Below are positions 1 to 5,963 of a stretch of DNA of 5,963 bases, in pieces (within the stretch, counting starts at the first letter, position 1; every line of letters starts with the position of its first letter). This DNA is from Bacteroidota bacterium (GTDB lineage: Bacteria; Bacteroidota; Ignavibacteria; Kapaibacteriales; UBA2268): positions 1 through 5,963 of the forward strand of contig JAFRQN010000289.1 of the NCBI GenBank assembly GCA_017428585.1. Reading direction: 5' to 3'. Under the pieces are notes generated by a model that saw only the letters and a list, made by a program, of their open reading frames with translations, was not told the origin of the DNA and searched no databases. The position numbers were made by a program, and so were the translations under genes.

Positions 1-108
1 GAAGCTGTACAAAATTCTGATTTTGTTATTGAAAATAATGACACAATAGAAAAATTGTATAACAGCGTTGATTATATTTTAGATATTTTCAAAACATTGA
101 TGCCTTAA
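1..108 (+). CDS. coaE: C-terminal fragment, probable dephospho-CoA kinase (partial, 5' end outside window)
   Basis: Frame 1 is open from the first base and ends at TAA 106-108, giving the last 35 residues of a protein whose start lies upstream. The readable part contains SDFVIENNDTIEKLYNSV (residues 6-23 of the fragment). An Asp-(hydrophobic)-Val-Ile-x-Asn stretch followed by an amphipathic helix is how the C-terminus of dephospho-CoA kinase usually ends ('aDfVIdN...sleeLk.qv'). That enzyme phosphorylates the 3'-hydroxyl of the ribose of dephospho-CoA with ATP, the last step of CoA synthesis in the cytoplasm. The diagnostic P-loop and the rest of the kinase fold are outside the window. Guanylate kinase has a similar 'D.vi.Ndd' ending and is the main alternative. 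The gene lies 39 nt before the SixA-like gene on the same strand with no terminator visible between them, so co-transcription is likely. Confidence 0.5.
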   Translation, partial: EAVQNSDFVIENNDTIEKLYNSVDYILDIFKTLMP

Positions 109-147
109 ACTTTTGCTATTTTAACTATTTTTTATTTAACTATAACA

Positions 148-642
148 ATGAAAACATTAGTATTAATAAGACATTCTCAAGCAGCTTATACTAATAATAA
201 CTATACAGATTTTACAAAATCTTTAACAGAACAAGGCGAAAAAGACGCTGATCATATAGGATTACAAGTATCTAAAGTTATAAATAAACCTGATATTGTT
301 TATATCAGCCCAGCAACCAGAACTTTAACAACAGCAAATCTATTCTTAAAACATTTCGATTTTGAAGTGGAAAAAGCAATTGTAGATAATAATCTATATG
401 AGAATGGCTGTTATTTTGTCAAACATTTACTTCCTTCGCTTGATAATAAAATTAATACTGTATTTATATTTGGTCATAATCCAGATATAACTTTCTTGTT
501 TTCGTATTATACAGGAAGTCAACGAAAAATGGTGCCTTCTTCAAGTTCAATTGGCATTAATTTTAATATTAACGATTGGTCAGAAATAGATAACATAAAT
601 GGAAATTTAATTTTTTTCTATTATCCTGAAATGAAATTATAA
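148..642 (+). CDS. SixA-like phosphohistidine phosphatase (histidine phosphatase superfamily)
   Basis: This is a complete 164-aa protein, close to the length of E. coli SixA (about 160 aa). It belongs to the histidine phosphatase (phosphoglycerate mutase-like) superfamily, whose SixA branch removes phosphate from phosphohistidine, for example on HPt domains. Visible catalytic parts are the N-terminal R8-H9 pair in LVLIRHS (H9 is the nucleophile that becomes phosphorylated), the second phosphate-pocket arginine R58 in SPATRTLTTA, the probable acid/base E85 in LYE, and the second histidine H110 in GHNPD (109-113). The usual RHG or RHA reads RHS here, a mild change outside the catalytic pair. 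There is no signal peptide or membrane segment, so it is cytoplasmic. A C-terminal FYYP sequence matches the ending I associate with Bacteroidota-type members. No histidine kinase or HPt gene is adjacent, so the substrate is unknown. The start ATG has no strong Shine-Dalgarno, only an A/T-rich leader. Confidence 0.88.
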   Translation: MKTLVLIRHSQAAYTNNNYTDFTKSLTEQGEKDADHIGLQVSKVINKPDIVYISPATRTLTTANLFLKHFDFEVEKAIVDNNLYENGCYFVKHLLPSLDNKINTVFIFGHNPDITFLFSYYTGSQRKMVPSSSSIGINFNINDWSEIDNINGNLIFFYYPEMKL

Positions 643-774
643 TATATTTTTATTTTTGTTTTTATTTGTAGTAGTTTTTTATTATATTGCAAATATTATT
701 CATTAATAAATAATTAATTTTTTGAATAAATAGATTATTATTCATAATTATATAATAAATATAACTTAATTTTT

Positions 775-780
775 AAGAGG
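775..780 (+). promoter_or_regulatory. Shine-Dalgarno for the lipoprotein gene
   Basis: AAGAGG lies six bases before the ATG at 787, and an in-frame TAA at 781-783 rules out a longer reading frame. Together these fix the start. It is the best ribosome binding site in the window; the other genes have weak or no Shine-Dalgarno. That suggests relatively strong translation of this lipoprotein. The rest of the 643-786 gap is almost pure A/T and must carry this gene's promoter if it has its own. I could not single out a convincing -33/-7 pair in it. Confidence 0.7.
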
Positions 781-786
781 TAAAAA

Positions 787-1713
787 ATGAATTTAAAAAA
801 ATTACACGGCATTCTTGCTGTATTATTACTTTCATTATTTGTTTTCACAGCTTGTGAAGAAACAGAAGATGGTCCATTAAATCCATCAACATCAAATTAT
901 CCAACAGCAGTAACTGGTTTAGCTGCAGGATGTGCTGATGAAAATACTATTATTTTTGCATGGGATGAACATAACCAAAATGCAGAATCATGGTTTAAAG
1001 ATTTCTTAATTACAATCAGAGCAGAAGGCTCAATTGATTCTACAACTGTTGTATTAGCTAAAACAGCTACTGAATATAAATTTGAAAATGCTGTTGAAGG
1101 AACTATCTACAATTTCTCTATCGTTGGTAGAAATGACGATAACGAATACAGAACAAGTAGTATAGCAACTATACAATGGGCTACTGCATCACAATTCAAG
1201 AAAAATGATAACAATGCAGACATAAAAGTATATGCTTCTACTTCAGATTTCGGAAGTGGATTACAACTTTATAATGAAGACGGTGAAGCTCCAAAAGTTT
1301 GGAAAATAGCTAGTCAAGCAAACTGGAACTTAGGTCTTGTTACTAAAAATAATCAAGTTAAATTTGGTAGTGCTTCAGCTCTTGGTTATTCAAACTTAAC
1401 TACTTGTGCTGATGCAGAAATAACAAGTTTATTCAATGTTGACGTTGATAAATTAGGTGATGTTGTATTTGAAGAAAAACCAGCAACTTTCACATATTCA
1501 AAGAAAACAATTGATTTATTAAATGATCCTATTGCTGTTAAAGCAACAAAAGGTGTTATGTTCTTTGTAAGAACATTAGACAAAAAACACTATGCAAAAA
1601 TTCTTATATTAAAGAAAAATGGTTCATTCTTGCAAGGCAGCGGCGATGACCAATATGTACAAGTTTACGTTTCATACCAAAAAGTAGAAAACGTTCCATT
1701 TGCAAAACACTAA
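787..1713 (+). CDS. Predicted lipoprotein with fibronectin type III-like domain; function unknown
   Basis: This is a complete 308-aa protein. Residues 1-22 form a type II signal peptide: K4, K5, a hydrophobic core AVLLLSLFVF, and lipobox FTAC with lipidated Cys23. The mature protein begins CEETEDG. An acidic run directly after the cysteine is reminiscent of the Bacteroidota lipoprotein export signal, so exposure on the outer face of the outer membrane is plausible (inference). Residues about 38-133 look like one fibronectin type III domain: the PTAVTGL entry strand, core Trp59 in IIFAWD, and a tyrosine-corner pattern at EGTIYNFSIVGRN (104-116). Residues about 143-303 are rich in predicted beta strands with few charged helices, and I do not recognise them. 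No catalytic motif is apparent. The fold suggests a binding or structural surface protein rather than an enzyme. It sits 144 nt after the SixA-like gene and 70 nt before a small secreted protein gene on the same strand, which hints at a shared transcript. Confidence 0.8.
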   Translation: MNLKKLHGILAVLLLSLFVFTACEETEDGPLNPSTSNYPTAVTGLAAGCADENTIIFAWDEHNQNAESWFKDFLITIRAEGSIDSTTVVLAKTATEYKFENAVEGTIYNFSIVGRNDDNEYRTSSIATIQWATASQFKKNDNNADIKVYASTSDFGSGLQLYNEDGEAPKVWKIASQANWNLGLVTKNNQVKFGSASALGYSNLTTCADAEITSLFNVDVDKLGDVVFEEKPATFTYSKKTIDLLNDPIAVKATKGVMFFVRTLDKKHYAKILILKKNGSFLQGSGDDQYVQVYVSYQKVENVPFAKH

Positions 1714-1730
1714 TAATAAATAATAATAAA

Positions 1731-1752
1731 GAGCAGCTTTATTTAGCTGCTC
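1731..1752 (+). terminator. GC-rich hairpin after the lipoprotein gene; possible weak terminator
   Basis: GAGCAGCT (1731-1738) and AGCTGCTC (1745-1752) form a perfect 8-bp stem around a 6-nt TTATTT loop, 17 nt after the stop codon. It is strikingly GC-rich for this AT-rich region. The following bases are CATTGTTTAAC, a broken T-tract, so termination is likely incomplete. It could instead protect the 3' end of the lipoprotein mRNA and allow read-through into the gene at 1784. The stem is seen directly; its function is inferred. Confidence 0.6.
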
Positions 1753-1783
1753 CATTGTTTAACTATTATAATAAAAGAATAAT

Positions 1784-2152
1784 ATGAAAAAGATTATTTT
1801 AATAACAGCTCTTATTTTTAGTTTTGTATTTATTAATGCTTCTATTAATGCAAATGCAGCTACAAAAGTACAAACATTTAAAGGTCAAATAGTATCTCTT
1901 GATGATGTACTTAGCGGTGCAAAAAACAAACAATTGACAAAAGCAAAAGCTCAAGAATGTTATGACAATAATGTTCCATTAGTAGTTTTTATAAGCAATA
2001 AAGTTTATTTTGTAAAAAATGAAGATGGAAGTTATGCATTTAAGAAACTAAAAGATTATGCTCATAACAAAAAAGTTGCATTAAAAGGCACAAAGAAAGT
2101 TAAGAATGGCATAAATTGTATAATCATGTCAAATATAGAATCTTTAGACTAA
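1784..2152 (+). CDS. Small secreted protein of unknown function
   Basis: This is a complete 122-aa protein. An in-frame TAA at 1772-1774 lies three codons before the ATG, so this is the earliest ATG available; the leader is A/T-rich without a clear Shine-Dalgarno. Residues 1-25 form a Sec signal peptide with K2-K3, a hydrophobic core to about residue 18, and an ANA cleavage site (23-25), placing the mature protein in the periplasm or outside. The mature part of about 97 residues is basic. It contains QTFKGQIVSLDDVLSG (30-45), a strand-turn-strand region LVVFISNKVYFVKNEDGSYAF (about 66-86, aromatic-rich), and KKVALKGTKKVKNGINCIIM (96-115). The last piece resembles the 'V.v.G....nG...I.v..I' strand pair of OB-fold proteins, so a small OB-like barrel is possible. 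The two cysteines, C59 and C112, could pair if it is periplasmic. I do not recognise the family and assign no function. Confidence 0.72.
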   Translation: MKKIILITALIFSFVFINASINANAATKVQTFKGQIVSLDDVLSGAKNKQLTKAKAQECYDNNVPLVVFISNKVYFVKNEDGSYAFKKLKDYAHNKKVALKGTKKVKNGINCIIMSNIESLD

Positions 2153-2167
2153 TTCTTTAGTCTAATT
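2142..2167 (+). repeat. Tandem 13-bp repeat across a stop codon, able to form a hairpin
   Basis: CTTTAGACTAATT (2142-2154) is followed directly by CTTTAGTCTAATT (2155-2167), identical except for one A/T change. The first copy holds the last codons and the TAA stop (2150-2152) of the secreted-protein gene. Because of the change, TTAGACTA (2144-2151) is the exact reverse complement of TAGTCTAA (2158-2165), giving an 8-bp stem with a 6-nt loop that encloses the end of the stop codon. No T-tract follows, so it is not itself a standard terminator. A local duplication is the simplest origin. Confidence 0.65.
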
Positions 2168-2181
2168 ATATCAATAACTTT

Positions 2182-2215
2182 AAAAAACTCGCTATTTATA
2201 ATAGCGAGTTTTTTT
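2182..2215 (+). terminator. Strong Rho-independent terminator after the secreted-protein gene
   Basis: The sequence AAAAAACTCGCTATT (2182-2196) pairs without mismatch with AATAGCGAGTTTTTT (2200-2214) around a 3-nt TAT loop. Its CTCGC/GCGAG core is the GC-rich part, and a T-run follows (2209-2215, then further T-rich sequence). It lies 29 nt after the stop codon of the upstream gene and about 77 nt before pnp, and should end the upstream transcript. The A-run on the 5' side gives it the symmetric form that could also act on the opposite strand, although no minus-strand gene is present to need it. Confidence 0.93.
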
Positions 2216-2240
2216 ATTTTATTTTATACAAAAAAATTCG

Positions 2241-2248
2241 TATTTTTG
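2241..2248 (+). promoter_or_regulatory. Candidate Bacteroidota-type -7 promoter element for pnp
   Basis: TATTTTTG matches the TAnnTTTG -7 consensus known for the primary sigma factor of Bacteroidota. It sits between the strong terminator and the pnp ATG, where a new promoter is needed, and would give a leader of roughly 35-40 nt. A TTTG/TTG -33 element is not evident about 20 nt upstream, where the sequence is only T/A-rich and overlaps the terminator tail. In such AT-rich DNA the 8-mer could occur by chance. Confidence 0.4.
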
Positions 2249-2291
2249 TATTAATAGTACAGAGAAGATAAAGAATTATAACTAAGAAAAT

Positions 2292-4508
2292 ATGAAAAAA
2301 ATCACATCAACAATTGAATTTGATGGCAAGACATATAGTCTTGAAACTGGACGTTTAGCAAAATTCGCTAATTCAGTCTTTGTTAGCTGTAATGATACAC
2401 AAGTTTTAGTTACAGCAGTTGCTTCAGAAAATGAATTAACAGATATTGATTTTTTGCCTTTACAAGTTGAATATAAAGAAAAATTATCAGCAGCTGGAAA
2501 AGTTCCAGGAAGCTTCCTAAAGAGAGAAGGTCGTCCTAGTGACCATGAAATACTTTGTTCACGTTTAATAGACCGTCCTATTAGACCAATGATACCTAAA
2601 ACATGGCATTTTGAAACACAAGTGATAGCTAATGTTTTTTCTTATGAACCAGATGTAAATCCTGATACGTTAGCTGCGGTAGGAGCTTCTGCTGCATTAT
2701 TAATTTCAGATATTCCTTTTGATATTCCTGTATCTGAAGTTCGTGTAGGACGTTTTCAAAAAACTCAGGAATTTATAATTAACCCATCAGATAGTCAATT
2801 AAAAGATTGTGATATAGACATAACAGTTGCAGGGACTGACGCAGCAATTATTATGGTTGAAGGCGAAATGAAAGAAATCTCAGAAGAGGATTTTATTAAC
2901 GCTTTAGATTTCGCACATCAAAAAATAAGACAACTCAATCAGCTTCAAAAAGATTTTTGTGCTCAAGTTGAAATAAAAAAGCGTCCTTTTGTTGAAGAAG
3001 TTATCCCTGAAGATATAGTTTCATTTATAGAAGATAATTGTAAAGATGAAATGCAAAAATATGTTCATACAATTACAACTAAAAATGAACGTCATGATAC
3101 TCGAAATAAAATAAAAGAATCTATATTAGAATTAACCAAAGAAAAATTTAGTGTTACAGATGAACATCCTGAATATGAAGAATACACTGACAAATTAGAA
3201 AGATGGGTTGATACAGTTACTTCTAAATTAGAAAAGAAATTGATGCGTTCTATGATATTAGAAGAACACATCAGATTAGATGGCCGTAGTTTAACTCAAA
3301 TTCGTCCAATAGAATGTGAAGTTGGATTATTAGCACGTGTTCATGGTTCATCTTTGTTTACAAGAGGAGAAACCCAAAGTTTAACATCTGTAACATTAGG
3401 TACAAGCCGAGATGAACAAATTATTGATGGATTAGCTCCTGTATATAATGAACGATTTATTCTCCATTATAATTTTCCACCATTTAGTGTTGGTGAAACA
3501 GGGAAATTAACAACAGGAAGACGAGAAATTGGTCATGGACATTTGGCTTGGCGTGCATTAAAAGAAATGCTGCCTTCACAAGCAGAATTCCCATATACAA
3601 TTCGTGTTGTTTCAGATATATTAGAATCAAACGGTTCATCTTCTATGGCAACAGTTTGTGCTGGTAGTCTTGCAATGTTCCATGCAGGAATTCCATTAAA
3701 GAAACAAGTTGCAGGTATAGCTATGGGATTGATAAAGGAAGAAGACAAAATTGCTATATTAAGTGATATATTAGGGGATGAAGACTTTTTAGGTGATATG
3801 GATTTCAAAGTAACTGGAACAAAAGATGGTATTACAGCATGTCAAATGGATATCAAAATAGATGAGGGATTATCTGTAGAATTTATGCGTAAAGCATTGG
3901 AACAAGCCAAAGAAGGCCGTATGCATATTCTTGGAATAATGAACCAATGCATAGCCCAACCAAATAAAGAATTATCCAAATATGCACCTCGTTTTGAAAC
4001 GATAAAAATTCCACAAGATACTATTGGAGCTGTAATAGGTCAAGGTGGTGAAACAATAAGAACAATTACAAAAGAAACAGGAACAGAAATAAATATAGAA
4101 GAAGATGGAACTGTTCTCATTGCATCTGTATCAAAAGAAGCATGCGAAGCTGCAAAGGAATATATATATAGATTAACACGAAAACCTCAAGAAGGTGAGA
4201 TATATAAGAATTGTTTAGTAAAGGAAATAAAGAATAATATTGGTGCCATTGTTGAATTTTTACCAAAGACAAGTGGATTGTTACATATATCTTTAATTGC
4301 ACATGAACGTGTTGATGATATTTCAAAATATCTAAAAATAGGTGATAGAATAGATGTAAAATTAATAGAAATAAAAGATGGCAAATATAGATTAAGCCGC
4401 AAAGCATTATTACCTCGTCCTAATAATACAAAAAAATCTAAAGAAAAAGATAATAAGCAGGAAAATAAAGAGGAAATCACTCAGGAAAATAAACAAGAAA
4501 ATATATAA
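2292..4508 (+). CDS. pnp: Polyribonucleotide nucleotidyltransferase (PNPase)
   Basis: This is a complete 738-aa protein; an in-frame TAA at 2283-2285 makes this ATG the first possible start. PNPase degrades RNA from the 3' end using phosphate, releasing nucleoside diphosphates, and can run in reverse to add tails; it works as a cytoplasmic homotrimer. Domains in order are: first RNase PH-like domain (about 8-145, with FLKREGRPSDHEIL at 75-88), a helical linker (about 145-320), second, catalytic RNase PH-like domain (about 325-555), KH domain (about 568-628, GQGG loop at 583-586), and S1 domain (about 635-704). Phosphate-site and catalytic residues are present: TTGRREIGHG (407-416), the Ser cluster S449-S451, and D498, D504 and K506 in the GDEDFLGDMDFK segment (495-506). 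Residues about 708-738 are a Lys/Glu/Asn/Gln-rich disordered tail. rpsO, a common upstream neighbour of pnp, is absent. The phosphohexomutase gene starts 37 nt downstream and is probably co-transcribed. Confidence 0.98.
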   Translation: MKKITSTIEFDGKTYSLETGRLAKFANSVFVSCNDTQVLVTAVASENELTDIDFLPLQVEYKEKLSAAGKVPGSFLKREGRPSDHEILCSRLIDRPIRPMIPKTWHFETQVIANVFSYEPDVNPDTLAAVGASAALLISDIPFDIPVSEVRVGRFQKTQEFIINPSDSQLKDCDIDITVAGTDAAIIMVEGEMKEISEEDFINALDFAHQKIRQLNQLQKDFCAQVEIKKRPFVEEVIPEDIVSFIEDNCKDEMQKYVHTITTKNERHDTRNKIKESILELTKEKFSVTDEHPEYEEYTDKLERWVDTVTSKLEKKLMRSMILEEHIRLDGRSLTQIRPIECEVGLLARVHGSSLFTRGETQSLTSVTLGTSRDEQIIDGLAPVYNERFILHYNFPPFSVGETGKLTTGRREIGHGHLAWRALKEMLPSQAEFPYTIRVVSDILESNGSSSMATVCAGSLAMFHAGIPLKKQVAGIAMGLIKEEDKIAILSDILGDEDFLGDMDFKVTGTKDGITACQMDIKIDEGLSVEFMRKALEQAKEGRMHILGIMNQCIAQPNKELSKYAPRFETIKIPQDTIGAVIGQGGETIRTITKETGTEINIEEDGTVLIASVSKEACEAAKEYIYRLTRKPQEGEIYKNCLVKEIKNNIGAIVEFLPKTSGLLHISLIAHERVDDISKYLKIGDRIDVKLIEIKDGKYRLSRKALLPRPNNTKKSKEKDNKQENKEEITQENKQENI

Positions 4509-4533
4509 TCATTTTATTATTTAATTAATTTGT

Positions 4534-4537
4534 AGGA
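4534..4537 (+). promoter_or_regulatory. Weak Shine-Dalgarno for the phosphohexomutase gene
   Basis: AGGA, within GTAGGAC, lies eight bases before the ATG at 4546. An in-frame TAA at 4522-4524 limits the reading frame upstream, so this short match supports the ATG as the start. I see no hairpin in the 37 nt between pnp and this gene, which supports read-through from pnp. Confidence 0.45.
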
Positions 4538-4545
4538 CGCACATT

Positions 4546-5963
4546 ATGATAAAATTTGGAACAGATGGTTGGCGTGGACTTATAGCAAAAGACTTTACGT
4601 ATGATAATTTAGATCTTGTTGCATTAGCCACAGCGAATTACATCAAAAAAAATCAACTAAAACCCAATAAGGCTCCTTCTGTTGTTATAGGATATGATAC
4701 TCGATTCCTTTCTAAAGAATTTGCCACAGAAGTAGCACTTATTTGTGCAAGTCAAGATATTTTAGTGCATCTAACAGATAGTTTTTCTTCTACTCCTCAA
4801 GTTTCGTTTCATACAAAACAAAAGGGAGCTGATTTAGGAATTATTATTACAGCAAGTCATAATCCACCAGAATATAATGGATTCAAATTAAAAGCAAATT
4901 TTGGTGGTCCTGCAACTCCTGAACAAGTAGCAAAAGTAGAAGAAGAATTAAATGGAATTCAAAATTCAAAAAAGAAGAACATATTACCTAAACTTCAATC
5001 TTTAGATTCTTATATAAAAGCTAAAAAAATTAAATTATTTAATCCAAAAGACTCTTATATAAGAGTATTAAAGAAAAAAATAGACGTTGAAGCTATAAAA
5101 GCATCTAAACTTCGTATTGTTTTAGATCCGATGTATGGTGCTGGAATGAATACTTTAAAAACATTACTGCCTAATATAGAAGAAATTCATAACTATATTA
5201 ATCCATCCTTTGGTGATTTAGGTCATCCTGAACCAATTGCAGAAAATTTATATGCATTAAAAGACAAAGTAATCGATGGTCATTTTGATATAGGATTAGC
5301 AACAGATGGAGATGCTGATAGACTTGGAGTAATTGATAGTACAGGTGAATTTATTAATTCTCACTTCATTTATATGATATTATTAAAATATCTATATGAA
5401 AAGAAAAATAAACGTGGCACTGTTGTTAAAACTGTTTCTCTTACTTCTATGGTTGATGATTATTGTAAATCAAAGGGTATTGAATTAATTGAAACAAAAG
5501 TTGGCTTTAAGTATGTAGCAGAATTAATGGCTATTAAAAATAAGAATGTATTGATAGGTGGTGAAGAATCAGGCGGATTAGGAACAATATTACATATACC
5601 TGAAAGAGATGGCTTATTTAATGCTTTATTATTACTTGAAGTAATGGTAAATAGAAATATGTCATTAAGAGAATTATGTAATGAATTAGAAAAAGAATTT
5701 GGTCAACATAGATATTTAAGACGTGATGTAATTGTAACACCTGCTCAGAAAAAAGCTATATTAGCTGCTGCTGAAAAATGCCCTGAAAAATTAGGCAAGC
5801 ATGTAGTAACAAATATATCTACAAAAGATGGATATAAATTTTTTGTTAAAAATGGATGGTTATTAATTAGAGCATCTGGCACTGAACCATTAATCAGATT
5901 CTATGCTGAAGCAGATTCTATAGGATGTGTTATAGAATTACTTGATGAAGGAATAAAATTAGC
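4546..5963 (+). CDS. Phosphoglucomutase/phosphomannomutase family protein (3' end outside window)
   Basis: An open frame runs from ATG 4546 to the last base, giving 472 residues without a stop. Related enzymes are about 460-480 aa, so only the last few residues are missing. It is an alpha-D-phosphohexomutase, which moves phosphate between C1 and C6 of a hexose through a phosphoserine and links sugar phosphates to glycogen, nucleotide-sugar or cell-envelope synthesis in the cytoplasm. All four signature regions are present: the N-terminal FGTDGWRG (4-11); the active-site serine loop TASHNPPEYNG (102-112) with phosphorylated Ser104; the magnesium loop DGDADR (254-259); and the sugar-binding loop GGEESGG (338-344). 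A phosphate-binding loop RASGTEP (442-448) lies in domain 4. The GEESGG loop and the IKFGTDGWR start fit the dual-specificity phosphoglucomutase/phosphomannomutase group rather than phosphoglucosamine mutase (GlmM), but the preferred sugar cannot be fixed from sequence alone. It follows pnp by 37 nt with no terminator between them. Confidence 0.95.
   Translation, partial: MIKFGTDGWRGLIAKDFTYDNLDLVALATANYIKKNQLKPNKAPSVVIGYDTRFLSKEFATEVALICASQDILVHLTDSFSSTPQVSFHTKQKGADLGIIITASHNPPEYNGFKLKANFGGPATPEQVAKVEEELNGIQNSKKKNILPKLQSLDSYIKAKKIKLFNPKDSYIRVLKKKIDVEAIKASKLRIVLDPMYGAGMNTLKTLLPNIEEIHNYINPSFGDLGHPEPIAENLYALKDKVIDGHFDIGLATDGDADRLGVIDSTGEFINSHFIYMILLKYLYEKKNKRGTVVKTVSLTSMVDDYCKSKGIELIETKVGFKYVAELMAIKNKNVLIGGEESGGLGTILHIPERDGLFNALLLLEVMVNRNMSLRELCNELEKEFGQHRYLRRDVIVTPAQKKAILAAAEKCPEKLGKHVVTNISTKDGYKFFVKNGWLLIRASGTEPLIRFYAEADSIGCVIELLDEGIKL

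Noticed and set aside
651..658. TATTTTTG, a second exact match to TAnnTTTG, just after the SixA-like gene
   Set aside because: It would put the start of transcription more than 120 nt before the lipoprotein ATG, has no -33 partner, and lies in a T-rich run where such matches arise easily. It is possible but not supportable as a promoter.
695..745. Two copies of TTATTCAT in the gap before the lipoprotein gene, considered as an operator
   Set aside because: The copies are short, made almost only of A and T, and embedded in low-complexity sequence. The match is no better than chance expectation.
643..786. Possible small RNA or tRNA in the largest intergenic gap
   Set aside because: There is no cloverleaf, no GC-rich stem and no T-tract terminator. 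The gap looks like a plain AT-rich leader region.
1386..1583. Minus-strand open frame of 65 codons inside the lipoprotein gene
   Set aside because: It lies wholly antisense to a well-supported gene, has no ribosome binding site of note and its protein shows no recognisable motif. It is best explained as a shadow frame.
1767..1772. TATAAT resembling a sigma-70 -10 box before the secreted-protein gene
   Set aside because: Transcription would begin only a few bases before the ATG, no -35 is visible, and TATAAT-like strings are frequent in this AT-rich sequence.
3533..3808. Minus-strand open frame opposite the catalytic domain of PNPase
   Set aside because: It mirrors the most conserved part of pnp, and its translation has no domain-like features.
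4117..4480. Two overlapping minus-strand open frames opposite the KH/S1 end of pnp
   Set aside because: They overlap each other in different frames and sit on conserved coding sequence. The hydrophobic leucine/isoleucine-rich product is what antisense AT-rich DNA yields by chance.

Overview
The window is very AT-rich. Every stop codon seen is TAA, and all genes lie on the + strand. The proteins fit the Bacteroidota/Chlorobiota (FCB) side of the bacterial tree: a SixA-type phosphatase of the form common there, a lipoprotein with an acidic stretch right after the lipobox cysteine, mostly weak Shine-Dalgarno sequences, and one TAnnTTTG-type -7 element upstream of pnp. The PNPase and the phosphohexomutase read to me more like Chlorobiota/Ignavibacteria-type proteins than classical Bacteroides ones. 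This is recollection of family appearance, not a search, so the exact lineage is open.

Layout. (1) Positions 1-108 hold the C-terminal end of a gene that resembles dephospho-CoA kinase (CoaE). After 39 nt comes a complete SixA-like histidine phosphatase (148-642). (2) A 144-nt AT-rich gap ends in a good Shine-Dalgarno. It leads to a 308-aa predicted lipoprotein with a fibronectin type III-like domain and an unrecognised C-terminal domain (787-1713). (3) A GC-rich hairpin with a poor T-tract follows, then a 122-aa secreted protein of unknown function (1784-2152). (4) A near-perfect 13-bp tandem repeat crosses that gene's stop codon and is followed by a strong intrinsic terminator (about 2182-2215). 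(5) A candidate promoter precedes pnp (2292-4508), a complete polynucleotide phosphorylase with a Lys/Glu/Asn/Gln-rich tail. 37 nt later comes a phosphoglucomutase/phosphomannomutase (from 4546) that runs off the window only a few residues short of its expected end.

How the genes relate. The window is mostly housekeeping: a probable CoA biosynthesis gene, a protein-phosphohistidine phosphatase, RNA turnover (pnp) and hexose-phosphate interconversion. Between these sit two exported proteins of unknown role. The strong terminator at about 2200 separates the exported-protein genes from a pnp-phosphohexomutase transcription unit. I found no mobile element, CRISPR array, tRNA, rRNA or defence system, and no convincing minus-strand gene. 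I do not see an undescribed multi-gene system here. The least understood parts are the two exported proteins and the small structured elements around them.
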